From: Coriobacteriaceae bacterium
Lineage (GTDB): Bacteria; Actinomycetota; Coriobacteriia; Coriobacteriales; QAMH01
Assembly: GCA_004553405.1 (NCBI GenBank)
Contig: SFLO01000059.1
Span: 1-7,607, forward strand
DNA length: 7,607 bases
Direction of reading: 5' to 3'
A program made the position numbers and the translations under genes. Positions 1-5,802 of the stretch are shown one piece after another. A model generated the notes under the pieces. The model did not search any database and was not told the DNA's origin. It was given only the letters and a program-made list of their open reading frames with translations. Each line of letters starts with the position of its first letter. The stretch's first letter is position 1.

Positions 1-306
1 AACACCACGCCCGAGCAGATGAAGATGTTCCTCACCCGCCTGGGCTTTGGCTCGAAGATGGTCATCACCGGAGACATCACCCAGCTCGACCTGCCGCGCG
101 GTGTCTCTGGCCTGAGGGACGTGCGCCGCGTGCTCGAGGGCCTCGAGGACATCGAGTTTTGCGACCTCACGGGCGCAGACGTGGTGCGCCACAGCCTGGT
201 GGCGCGCATCGTGAGCGCCTACGAGGCCGCCAGCGCCCAGGCGCAGTCTGCGACCGTGGCCCGCAAGGCCGCTTCTCAGGCCGCTCAGCTAGAATGCAAC
301 AGCTAG
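1..306 (+). CDS. phoH: PhoH family ATPase, 3' end only (starts before the window)
   Basis: The reading frame is open from base 1 and ends at TAG 304-306, giving the last 101 residues of a protein that normally has about 320-350. It opens with [20 protein letters not shown], which in PhoH proteins directly follows the Walker B DEAQ, so the Walker A and B motifs lie just outside the window. The conserved segment [10 protein letters not shown] and the later block [16 protein letters not shown] are PhoH hallmarks. The final 25 or so residues are Ala/Gln-rich and not conserved. PhoH proteins are cytoplasmic P-loop NTPases linked to RNA metabolism; their exact role is unsettled. The gene sits 78 nt upstream of ybeY, a very common bacterial pairing that supports both calls. 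The internal ATG at 19 is not the real start. Confidence 0.93.
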   Translation, partial: NTTPEQMKMFLTRLGFGSKMVITGDITQLDLPRGVSGLRDVRRVLEGLEDIEFCDLTGADVVRHSLVARIVSAYEAASAQAQSATVARKAASQAAQLECNS

Positions 307-365
307 GCCGCGCAAGCGGACAGCCGGCGGTGCCAGGGGGTGCCGCCTCTTCGCCAATCAACGAG

Positions 366-371
366 AAAGGA
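366..371 (+). promoter_or_regulatory. Ribosome-binding site of ybeY
   Basis: AAAGGA lies 13 nt before ATG 385. The spacing is slightly long, but no comparable site precedes the in-frame GTG at 340. This favours ATG 385 as the ybeY start. Confidence 0.55.
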
Positions 372-384
372 CGGTTCCCAAGCC

Positions 385-840
385 ATGGACGTACACATAG
401 ACACGCGTGACGGTGTTCAGCTTCCCTGCGACTACCGCGTCGAGGAGCTGGTGGTTTTCGCCTTGCGCCACATGCAGTGCCCGGACAACTGCGAGGTGTC
501 CGTGAGCTTTGTGGACGAGGAGGAGATCCAGGCCCTCAACGACGAGTACAGGGGGGTGTGCAGCGTCACAGACGTCTTGTCCTTCCCCTGCGACGACCCC
601 TACGAGGCCGACCCCGCAGAGGAGCTCATCGAGCTGGGAGACATCGTCATCTGCCCCAGCGTCATCGACGAGCAGCGCCATGAGTTTGGGACGAGCTTTG
701 CGCAGGAGGCCTCCCTCATGACCGTCCACAGCGTCTTGCACCTGCTGGGCTACGACCACATGGAGCCCGAGGAGCGCGAGGAGATGGAGGCCTTCGAGAA
801 GGAGATCCTGGAGGCCTGGGGCATCCGCGGCCTGCGCTAG
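385..840 (+). CDS. ybeY: Endoribonuclease YbeY (16S rRNA maturation and quality control)
   Basis: YbeY is a cytoplasmic zinc-dependent single-strand RNase needed for 16S rRNA 3'-end processing and 70S ribosome quality control. From ATG 385 the product is 151 residues, normal for the family. The metal site is plain: [11 protein letters not shown] at residues 115-125, with H115, H119 and H125 as the three zinc ligands. The second position of this motif is usually Gly and here is Ser. TDVLSFP at 62-68 is the other conserved block, followed by LGDIVIC at 84-90. The frame is open back to GTG 340, but those 15 extra residues look like no YbeY N-terminus. The gene lies between phoH and era, the usual setting, and ends 41 nt before era, so it is probably part of the same transcript. 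Confidence 0.95.
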   Translation: MDVHIDTRDGVQLPCDYRVEELVVFALRHMQCPDNCEVSVSFVDEEEIQALNDEYRGVCSVTDVLSFPCDDPYEADPAEELIELGDIVICPSVIDEQRHEFGTSFAQEASLMTVHSVLHLLGYDHMEPEEREEMEAFEKEILEAWGIRGLR

Positions 841-881
841 CGCCCGCGCCGCTTGACGACACACGAAGGAGTACAGAGCTG

Positions 882-1853
882 ATGGCAGACCTCGAAGAGA
901 TGCTGCGGGCCGCGGGCCTCGCCGGCACAGACGGCAGCTTCGTCGACCCGGAGACCTTCCGCAGCGGGTTCGTCACCCTCATCGGCCGCCCCAACGCGGG
1001 CAAGTCGACCCTGCTCAACGCCGTGATGGGAGAGAAGCTCGCCATCACGTCCAACACCCCGCAGACCACCCGTCACCGCTTCCGCGCGATCTACGACAGC
1101 CCGGACATGCAGATGATCATGGTGGACACCCCGGGCCTGCACAAGCCCTACGACGCCCTGAGCGAGGAGCTCAACACCTCTGCCCTCAAGGCGCTTGAGG
1201 ACGTCGACGTGATCGCCATGCTCGTGGACTGCTCCAAGCCCGTGGGCAAGGGAGACCAGTGGGTTGCAAGCCAGCTGCGCGAGTTCAAGGCCAAGAAGAT
1301 CCTGGTCATCTCCAAGGCCGACCTGGGGCGCCAGGGCCAAGCAGACCAGCAGCTGGAGCAGGCGCGCCAGCTGGCGGACTGGGACGACGTGGTGGTGCTT
1401 TCCGCCAAGGAGGGCTTCAACGTCGACGGCTTCATCCAGGCGGTCTACAACTTCCTGCCCAACGGCCCGCGCTGGTTCCCGGAGGGCACCGGCGTCGACC
1501 AGCCCATCGAGGTCCTGGTGGCGGAGTTCATCCGCGAGAAGATCTTGCTCAACACACGCGACGAGGTGCCCCACAGCATCGGCGTGCAGGTGGAGCAGAT
1601 CGACGTCGACCCCAAGACGGGCTTCCACCGCATCTGGGCGGTCATCTACTGCGAGCGCGACAGCCAGAAGGGCATCATCATCGGCAAGAAGGGCTCGCTC
1701 ATCAAGAAGATGGGCACGGAGGCCCGCATGGACCTGCAGCGCCTGCTGGGCGAGCAGGTGCATCTGGACCTCACCGTCAAGGTGAAGAAGAACTGGCGCC
1801 GCGACGCCAACCAGATCCGCAAGTTCGGCTACGGGGACAGCGCGGAGCTCTAG
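882..1853 (+). CDS. era: GTPase Era (30S ribosomal subunit assembly)
   Basis: Era binds the 3' end of 16S rRNA through a KH domain and couples GTP hydrolysis to small-subunit assembly. The product has 323 residues, about 20 more than the usual 300, owing to an N-terminal extension of about 28 residues before the G domain. G1 is GRPNAGKS (35-42), G2 lies in TSNTPQTTRHR (56-66), G3 is DTPG (82-85), G4 is SKAD (144-147) and G5 is SAK (174-176). The usual G4 is NKxD, so Ser replaces Asn. The C-terminal KH domain (about 208-306) has the GKKG loop at 268-271. The start is set by GAAGGAG at 865-871, 10 nt before ATG 882. The stop is 2 nt before the recO start, which suggests translational coupling. 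Confidence 0.97.
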   Translation: MADLEEMLRAAGLAGTDGSFVDPETFRSGFVTLIGRPNAGKSTLLNAVMGEKLAITSNTPQTTRHRFRAIYDSPDMQMIMVDTPGLHKPYDALSEELNTSALKALEDVDVIAMLVDCSKPVGKGDQWVASQLREFKAKKILVISKADLGRQGQADQQLEQARQLADWDDVVVLSAKEGFNVDGFIQAVYNFLPNGPRWFPEGTGVDQPIEVLVAEFIREKILLNTRDEVPHSIGVQVEQIDVDPKTGFHRIWAVIYCERDSQKGIIIGKKGSLIKKMGTEARMDLQRLLGEQVHLDLTVKVKKNWRRDANQIRKFGYGDSAEL

Positions 1854-1855
1854 CG

Positions 1856-2569
1856 ATGGCTGCCTCGTACAGGGCGCGCTGCATCGTGCTCGCCAAGACC
1901 AAGCTGGGCGAGGCAGATCTCATACTCACCATCGTGGCCAAGGGTGCGCGCAAGCCGGGTAACAAGCGCTTTGGCGCGCGGCTGGAGCCCTTCAGCGTGG
2001 TGGAGCTGCAGCTGTACCCGGGCCGCAGCCTCGATACCATCACCGAGGCCCGCTGCGAGGCAACCAACGACGCCTGCCGCCAGGACCTCGACAAGTCGGC
2101 CGCGTGCTCGCTCATGGCAGAGCTCACCGCCAAGGCCACGGCAGAGGGCGAGGCGGGGGAGAGGATGTTCCCCATGCTGGCGGCTGCCCTGCAGTCGATC
2201 GGCCAGGCGCCGTCAGAGCAGGCCCTGCTCATCGCCGAGGCCTTCTGCGTGAAGGCCCTGGCCCTGCTGGGCGTGAGGCCGGCCCTGCGCAGCTGCGCCG
2301 TGTGCGGCGGGCCGCTCGAGGGCAGCGCCGTCTTCGACCTCACGGCCGGCGGCTGCCTGTGCGCGGCTTGCGCCGGGGCGTCCGGCGGCAGCCTCGACCC
2401 CGCCGTCATCCCCTGGATCGACGCCCTGCTGGGCCTCACCTTCGCGCAGCTCTCCCAGGTGGAGGGCGCCCCCTGCCTGCCCCTGTTGGGCTTTGCAGAG
2501 AGCTGGGCGCGCGAGCACCTGGGGATAGGCCTCAAGGCCGCGGGCTTCCTGAGGGCATCGCTGGCCTAG
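1856..2569 (+). CDS. recO: DNA repair protein RecO
   Basis: RecO helps load RecA onto SSB-coated single-stranded DNA in the RecF(O)R pathway and anneals complementary strands. The product has 237 residues, within the family range. The N-terminal OB-fold begins with SYRARCIVLAKTKLGEADLI and contains the typical RKPGNKRFGARLEPFS block (residues 32-47) and the GRSLDTITEA block (56-65). The C-terminal helical domain carries a zinc-finger-like pair, CAVC (147-150) and CAAC (169-172). The start at ATG 1856 follows the era stop by 2 nt, with GGAG at 1844-1847 inside the era 3' end. The same frame stays open upstream through era, but that is a high-GC shadow. This is the last gene of the housekeeping cluster; I saw no clear terminator after it. 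Confidence 0.93.
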   Translation: MAASYRARCIVLAKTKLGEADLILTIVAKGARKPGNKRFGARLEPFSVVELQLYPGRSLDTITEARCEATNDACRQDLDKSAACSLMAELTAKATAEGEAGERMFPMLAAALQSIGQAPSEQALLIAEAFCVKALALLGVRPALRSCAVCGGPLEGSAVFDLTAGGCLCAACAGASGGSLDPAVIPWIDALLGLTFAQLSQVEGAPCLPLLGFAESWAREHLGIGLKAAGFLRASLA

Positions 2570-2639
2570 ACAAGCTGCCCGCTCATGCTCCGGCGCAGGC
2601 CATCTGTGTTGCGCTCCCGTTAATTATCGAGAACCCCGA

Positions 2640-2695
2640 TTGATTGCCCGCAAAGAACGGCTAGTATTCACCACATCACTTTCTGAGTGCATAAA
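2640..2695 (+). promoter_or_regulatory. Candidate promoter region of the amino-acid transporter operon
   Basis: The 168-bp gap after recO turns AT-rich toward its 3' end, unlike the rest of the window. Two weak sigma-70-like pairs are visible. One is TTGATT (2640-2645) and TAGTAT (2662-2667) with a 16-nt spacer. The other is TTCACC (2667-2672) and CATAAA (2690-2695) with a 17-nt spacer. Each hexamer matches the consensus at 4 of 6 positions. Base composition and position before a new operon support a promoter here; the choice between the two is a guess. Confidence 0.4.
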
Positions 2696-2704
2696 AGTTA
2701 GGGA

Positions 2705-2725
2705 TTATTCAGAAATAATGAATAA
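2705..2725 (+). promoter_or_regulatory. AT-rich inverted repeat next to the ribosome-binding site (possible operator)
   Basis: TTATTCA (2705-2711) and TGAATAA (2719-2725) are perfect inverted copies separated by 7 nt. A second nested pair, ATTATT (2704-2709) and AATAAT (2714-2719), overlaps them. The repeat abuts the ribosome-binding site AAGGGAG of the next gene, so either protein binding or RNA folding could affect expression. The half-sites resemble those of arginine-repressor boxes, but the outer halves of such boxes are absent. Confidence 0.4.
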
Positions 2726-2737
2726 GGGAGAGAAATC

Positions 2738-3559
2738 ATGAAGAAATTTGCAAAGATCGTCACCGCGGGCCTGCTGGCCGGCGCGCTGGTGGGCTGCCTG
2801 AGCCTTGCCGGCTGCGGCGGCCCCTCTGACAAGGGCGGCCAGACTGCCTCTACCGGCAGCTTCGACACCAGCGCCTACATGCTCGTCGAGGACGGCAAGC
2901 TCACCATCGGCAGCGACCTCGACTACCCGCCCATGGAGTCCCTGGTCGACGGCCAGCCCTACGGCTTCGACGTCGCCATGATGCAGGAGATCGCAGACCG
3001 CCTGGGCCTCGAGCTCAACTACCTCGACCCGCAGAACTTCGACAGCCTGATCACGCAGGTCAACGCCGGCAACACCATGGACTGCGCCGTGAGCTCCATC
3101 ACCATCACCGACGAGCGCGCCGAGTCCGTCGACTTCTCTGACAGCTACTACGACTCCAACCAGGCCATCGTCATCATGAAGGGCGCTTACTCCGACAAGG
3201 CCGCCCTCAACGACGCGTCTATCACCGTTGCCGCCCAGTCCGGCACCTCCGGTGAGGCCTGGGTCGCCGAGAACCTGCCCAAGGCCAAGTACGTGCCCTT
3301 CACCGCCACCACCGACGCCGTGACCGCCCTGGTCGCCGGCCAGGTGCAGGCCGTGGTCTACGACCAGCCCATCGCCGAGACCCATGTGGCCACCCAGTTC
3401 ACCGACTGCGAGGTGCTCGAGGTCATCGCCACCGGCGAGCAGTACGGCATCGCCGTCAACAAGGGCAACAACCAGCTGCTGGCAGACATCAATGCCTGCC
3501 TCAAGGCGATGGAGGAAGATGGTACTATGGAAAGCCTGCGCGAGGAGTACCTTGGCTAA
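2738..3559 (+). CDS. Polar amino-acid ABC transporter, solute-binding lipoprotein (family 3)
   Basis: This is the extracellular substrate receptor of an amino-acid importer. The 273-residue product starts with a lipoprotein signal: positive MKKFAK, a hydrophobic stretch, and lipobox LAGC with lipidated Cys26, followed by a Gly/Ser/Asp-rich tether. The binding domain runs from about residue 54 to 272. It shows typical family-3 blocks: LTIGSDLDYPPMES near its start, GFDVAMMQEIADRLG (77-90), and TDERAESVDFSDSYY (124-138). Arg127 in the last block is the expected ligand alpha-carboxylate contact, by analogy with HisJ-type proteins. AAQSGTSGE (165-173) contains the second-lobe contact region. The start follows AAGGGAG (2724-2730) by 7 nt. 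The substrate cannot be read from sequence; glutamine, arginine, cystine or similar are all possible. It heads an operon with the permease and ATPase genes downstream. Confidence 0.93.
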   Translation: MKKFAKIVTAGLLAGALVGCLSLAGCGGPSDKGGQTASTGSFDTSAYMLVEDGKLTIGSDLDYPPMESLVDGQPYGFDVAMMQEIADRLGLELNYLDPQNFDSLITQVNAGNTMDCAVSSITITDERAESVDFSDSYYDSNQAIVIMKGAYSDKAALNDASITVAAQSGTSGEAWVAENLPKAKYVPFTATTDAVTALVAGQVQAVVYDQPIAETHVATQFTDCEVLEVIATGEQYGIAVNKGNNQLLADINACLKAMEEDGTMESLREEYLG

Positions 3560-3586
3560 TCGCCTCGACGCAGCCTCTTGATTACC

Positions 3587-3619
3587 GGGGGAAGCAGGGC
3601 CATCCGCCTTGCTTCCCCT
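3587..3619 (+). promoter_or_regulatory. Intercistronic hairpin between binding-protein and permease genes
   Basis: GGGGAAGCA (3588-3596) pairs perfectly with TGCTTCCCC (3610-3618). Three more inner pairs (3597-3599 with 3607-3609, one of them G-T) and an outer G-T pair give a stem of 13 with a 7-nt loop. No T-tract follows, so it is not a canonical intrinsic terminator. Its place in the 90-nt gap suggests partial attenuation or protection of the upstream message from 3' exonucleases, giving more binding protein than permease. Confidence 0.65.
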
Positions 3620-3649
3620 CAGCTTGTGGAAGAACCTTGGAGTTAGCTC

Positions 3650-5065
3650 ATGGATTGCACACTCAAATCAACGCTGAAGCAGGCGTTGAAGACGGCGCTG
3701 GCGCTCTCGCTCGTGCTCACCTTCGTCATGCCGCTGGTCGCCTCGGCCCTCACCGTGGACGTCACCACGGCTAAGAGCAACGAGACGAGCAGCAACAACG
3801 TGCTCGGCGGCGTCCCCACCCGCGTCACCTGGGAGTCCGTCGTCGACGAGGGCGAGGAGGTCGCTTCCGTCACTGTGAGCTTGCCCGAGGGTTCTTCGTT
3901 CAGCGACGAGTCCACCGCCCGCCTCACCGTGCTCGACGGCATCGATCGCCTGCCCTATGCAGACGAGCCCGTCATCGACACCGCCTCCGGCAGCGTGAGC
4001 GTCGACTTCAGCGAGCCCGTCACCGCGGGCAAGCGCATTCGCTTGGAGCTCTACAAGACCTCCCTGCCCAACGTCGAGGAGCAGGTTACCCTCAGCGCCA
4101 TCGCCACCTTGAAGGACGGCAGCCAGAGCACCGCCGCGCTCGATGAGAGCGGCAACGTCTACATCCAGGTCTCCAAGGCCTCCACGGCCGAACGCATCAG
4201 CTCCTGGCTCGACGACCAGGCCTGGTGCCAGGCGTGGAACGAGAACACCTTCCTGCGCACCTTCTTCAAGCCCCAGGTCGTGGTGAGCTCCATCCCCACC
4301 GTGGCCATGGGCTGGCTCATCTCGCTGGGCCTGGTGCTGGTGGGCTTCCCCCTGGCCATCCCCATCGGCCTGCTCTCCGCCTTCATGAAGATCTCCAACA
4401 GCCGCCTACTCAAGTTCCTGGCCGCCATCTACACCGGCGTCATCCGCGGCACCCCGCTCTTCCTGCAGATCTACATCGCCTTCTTCGGCCTGCCCATGCT
4501 GGGCATCAACCTCAACCAGTACCTGCTGGCCATCTTCGTCCTGGCGTTCAACTCCGGCGCCTACCTGTGCGAGATCTTCCGCGCCGGCATCCAGTCCATC
4601 CCCAAGGGGCAGTTCGAGGCCTCGCGCTCGCTGGGCATGACCTACGTGCAGACCATGAAGTCCGTCATCATCCCGCAGACTGTGCGCCGCGTGATCCCCA
4701 CCATGACCTCCGAGTTCATCCTGCTCTACAAGGACACCTCGCTGCTGGCAGCGGTTGGCGTCATGGAGCTCATGCTGTACTCCAAGTCCATCGTGGCGAC
4801 CACCGGATCCATGACCCCCTACATCGTGGCCGCGTGCTTCTACCTGATCGTCACCCTGCCGCTCATCAAGGTGGTGGGCATACTCGAGAACAAGCTCGCC
4901 CTCACAGACGGCGGCAACACCAGCGGGTCTGGCAAGACCAAGAAGCGCAAGAACCGCCGCGGCGCCTTCGCGCAGATGAAGGAGGAGGTCGCCAGCGCTG
5001 CCTGCGCGCCTGAGGACGGTCAGCCCGCAACCCAAGCCAGCTCTCAAGAGAAGGGAGCCCAGTAA
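3650..5065 (+). CDS. Polar amino-acid ABC transporter permease with a large N-terminal extracellular domain
   Basis: This is the membrane subunit of the importer. The 471-residue product is about twice the usual 215-250 of HisM/GlnP permeases. Residues 1-33 form a signal-like segment ending in ASA. Residues 34 to about 195 are hydrophilic and rich in Val, Thr, Ser and acidic residues in a strand-like pattern. The permease domain spans about 208-412 with roughly five membrane segments and contains the EAA loop [25 protein letters not shown] region (323-343), which docks on the ATPase. [10 protein letters not shown] (266-275) is also typical of the family. A charged tail (416-471) contains KTKKRKNRR. 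HisM-type permeases have an outward N-terminus, so an extracellular domain there fits the topology. The start follows GGAG (3639-3642) by 7 nt; the stop overlaps the ATPase start by 1 nt. The N-terminal domain is not one I recognise. Confidence 0.9.
   Translation: MDCTLKSTLKQALKTALALSLVLTFVMPLVASALTVDVTTAKSNETSSNNVLGGVPTRVTWESVVDEGEEVASVTVSLPEGSSFSDESTARLTVLDGIDRLPYADEPVIDTASGSVSVDFSEPVTAGKRIRLELYKTSLPNVEEQVTLSAIATLKDGSQSTAALDESGNVYIQVSKASTAERISSWLDDQAWCQAWNENTFLRTFFKPQVVVSSIPTVAMGWLISLGLVLVGFPLAIPIGLLSAFMKISNSRLLKFLAAIYTGVIRGTPLFLQIYIAFFGLPMLGINLNQYLLAIFVLAFNSGAYLCEIFRAGIQSIPKGQFEASRSLGMTYVQTMKSVIIPQTVRRVIPTMTSEFILLYKDTSLLAAVGVMELMLYSKSIVATTGSMTPYIVAACFYLIVTLPLIKVVGILENKLALTDGGNTSGSGKTKKRKNRRGAFAQMKEEVASAACAPEDGQPATQASSQEKGAQ
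5051..5057 (+). promoter_or_regulatory. Ribosome-binding site of the ATPase gene
   Basis: AAGGGAG lies inside the permease 3' end, 7 nt before ATG 5065. It selects that start over the in-frame ATG 15 nt further on (codon 6). Confidence 0.7.
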
Positions 5066-5802
5066 TGGCAGAGCAGTCCATGATCAGCATCCAGCATCTT
5101 GAGAAGTCCTTCGGCGAGACCAAGGTCCTTATGGATGTCAACATCGAGATCCAGAAGGGCGAGGTCGTCGTGGTCCTGGGTCCCAGCGGATCGGGCAAGT
5201 CGACCATGCTCCGCTGCATCAACCTGCTCGAGACCCCCACGGGCGGCCACATCTTCATCGAGGGCCAGGAGATCACCGATCCCAAGGTCAACGTGAACAA
5301 GCTGCGCGAGCACGTGGGCATGGTCTTCCAGCAGTTCAACCTCTTCCCGCACCTGAGCGCCAAGAAGAACGTCATGCTCGCCCAGATGAAGGTCCTCAAG
5401 CGCCCCAAGGAAGAGGCCGAGAAGATCGCCATGGAGCGCCTGGCAGAGGTTGGCCTGGCAGACCGCGCCGACTTCCTCCCCGCCCAGCTTTCCGGCGGCC
5501 AACAGCAGCGCGTTGCCATCGCCCGCGCCCTGGCCATGGACCCGCACGTCATGCTCTTCGACGAGGCGACCTCCGCGCTCGACCCCGAGCTCGTGCGCGG
5601 CGTCCTCGACGTCATGCGCGAGCTGGCAGAAGAAGGCATGACCATGGTGGTCGTCACCCACGAGATGGGCTTTGCCCGCGAGGTCGCAGACCGCGTCATC
5701 TTCATGGAGGGCGGCGTCGTGGTCGAGGAGGGCACCCCGGAGGAGGTCTTCGACCATCCCAAGTCCGAGAGGACCAAGGACTTCCTGGGGCACATCAAGT
5801 AA
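5065..5802 (+). CDS. Polar amino-acid ABC transporter, ATP-binding protein (GlnQ/HisP type)
   Basis: This cytoplasmic ATPase powers the importer. All motifs are intact in the 245-residue product: Walker [10 protein letters not shown] (39-47), Q-loop at Gln89 in [12 protein letters not shown], signature LSGGQQQRV (142-150), Walker [10 protein letters not shown] (162-170) with catalytic Glu167, D-loop SALD (170-173) and H-loop His199. [13 protein letters not shown] after the Q-loop and the length of about 240 are characteristic of the polar amino-acid (PAAT) subfamily. Every arginine but one (AGG) is CGC, 11 of 12, a useful reference for the codon shift further downstream. The gene overlaps the permease stop by one base and the next start by one base (both TAATG), so the three are probably translationally coupled. 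Confidence 0.96.
   Translation: MAEQSMISIQHLEKSFGETKVLMDVNIEIQKGEVVVVLGPSGSGKSTMLRCINLLETPTGGHIFIEGQEITDPKVNVNKLREHVGMVFQQFNLFPHLSAKKNVMLAQMKVLKRPKEEAEKIAMERLAEVGLADRADFLPAQLSGGQQQRVAIARALAMDPHVMLFDEATSALDPELVRGVLDVMRELAEEGMTMVVVTHEMGFAREVADRVIFMEGGVVVEEGTPEEVFDHPKSERTKDFLGHIK

Noticed and set aside
326..347. GGCGG/CCGCC inverted repeat between phoH and ybeY as a terminator
   Set aside because: The stem is only 5 bp with a 12-nt loop and no T-tract, so it is likely chance in GC-rich sequence.
340..384. GTG start for ybeY at 340
   Set aside because: The 15 added residues are not YbeY-like and there is no ribosome-binding site before it; ATG 385 fits better.
837..1763. Minus-strand open frame of 308 codons opposite era
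   Set aside because: Its Leu/Ala/Asp/His-rich translation has no motif and it lies wholly opposite a certain gene.
1259..1855. Upstream in-frame extension of recO through era
   Set aside because: The frame is open, but its translation there is Gly/Pro/Arg/Ala-rich and overlaps the Era KH domain. RecO homology begins at ATG 1856, which has its own ribosome-binding site.
2570..2737. Riboswitch or T-box leader before the transporter operon
   Set aside because: The gap is too short for a T-box, and I could find neither its conserved box nor the long pairings of known amino-acid riboswitches.
2795..2797. Cys20 (LVGC) as the lipidation site of the binding protein
   Set aside because: LAGC at residues 23-26 matches the lipobox better and gives a more normal signal length and a Gly/Ser tether after it.
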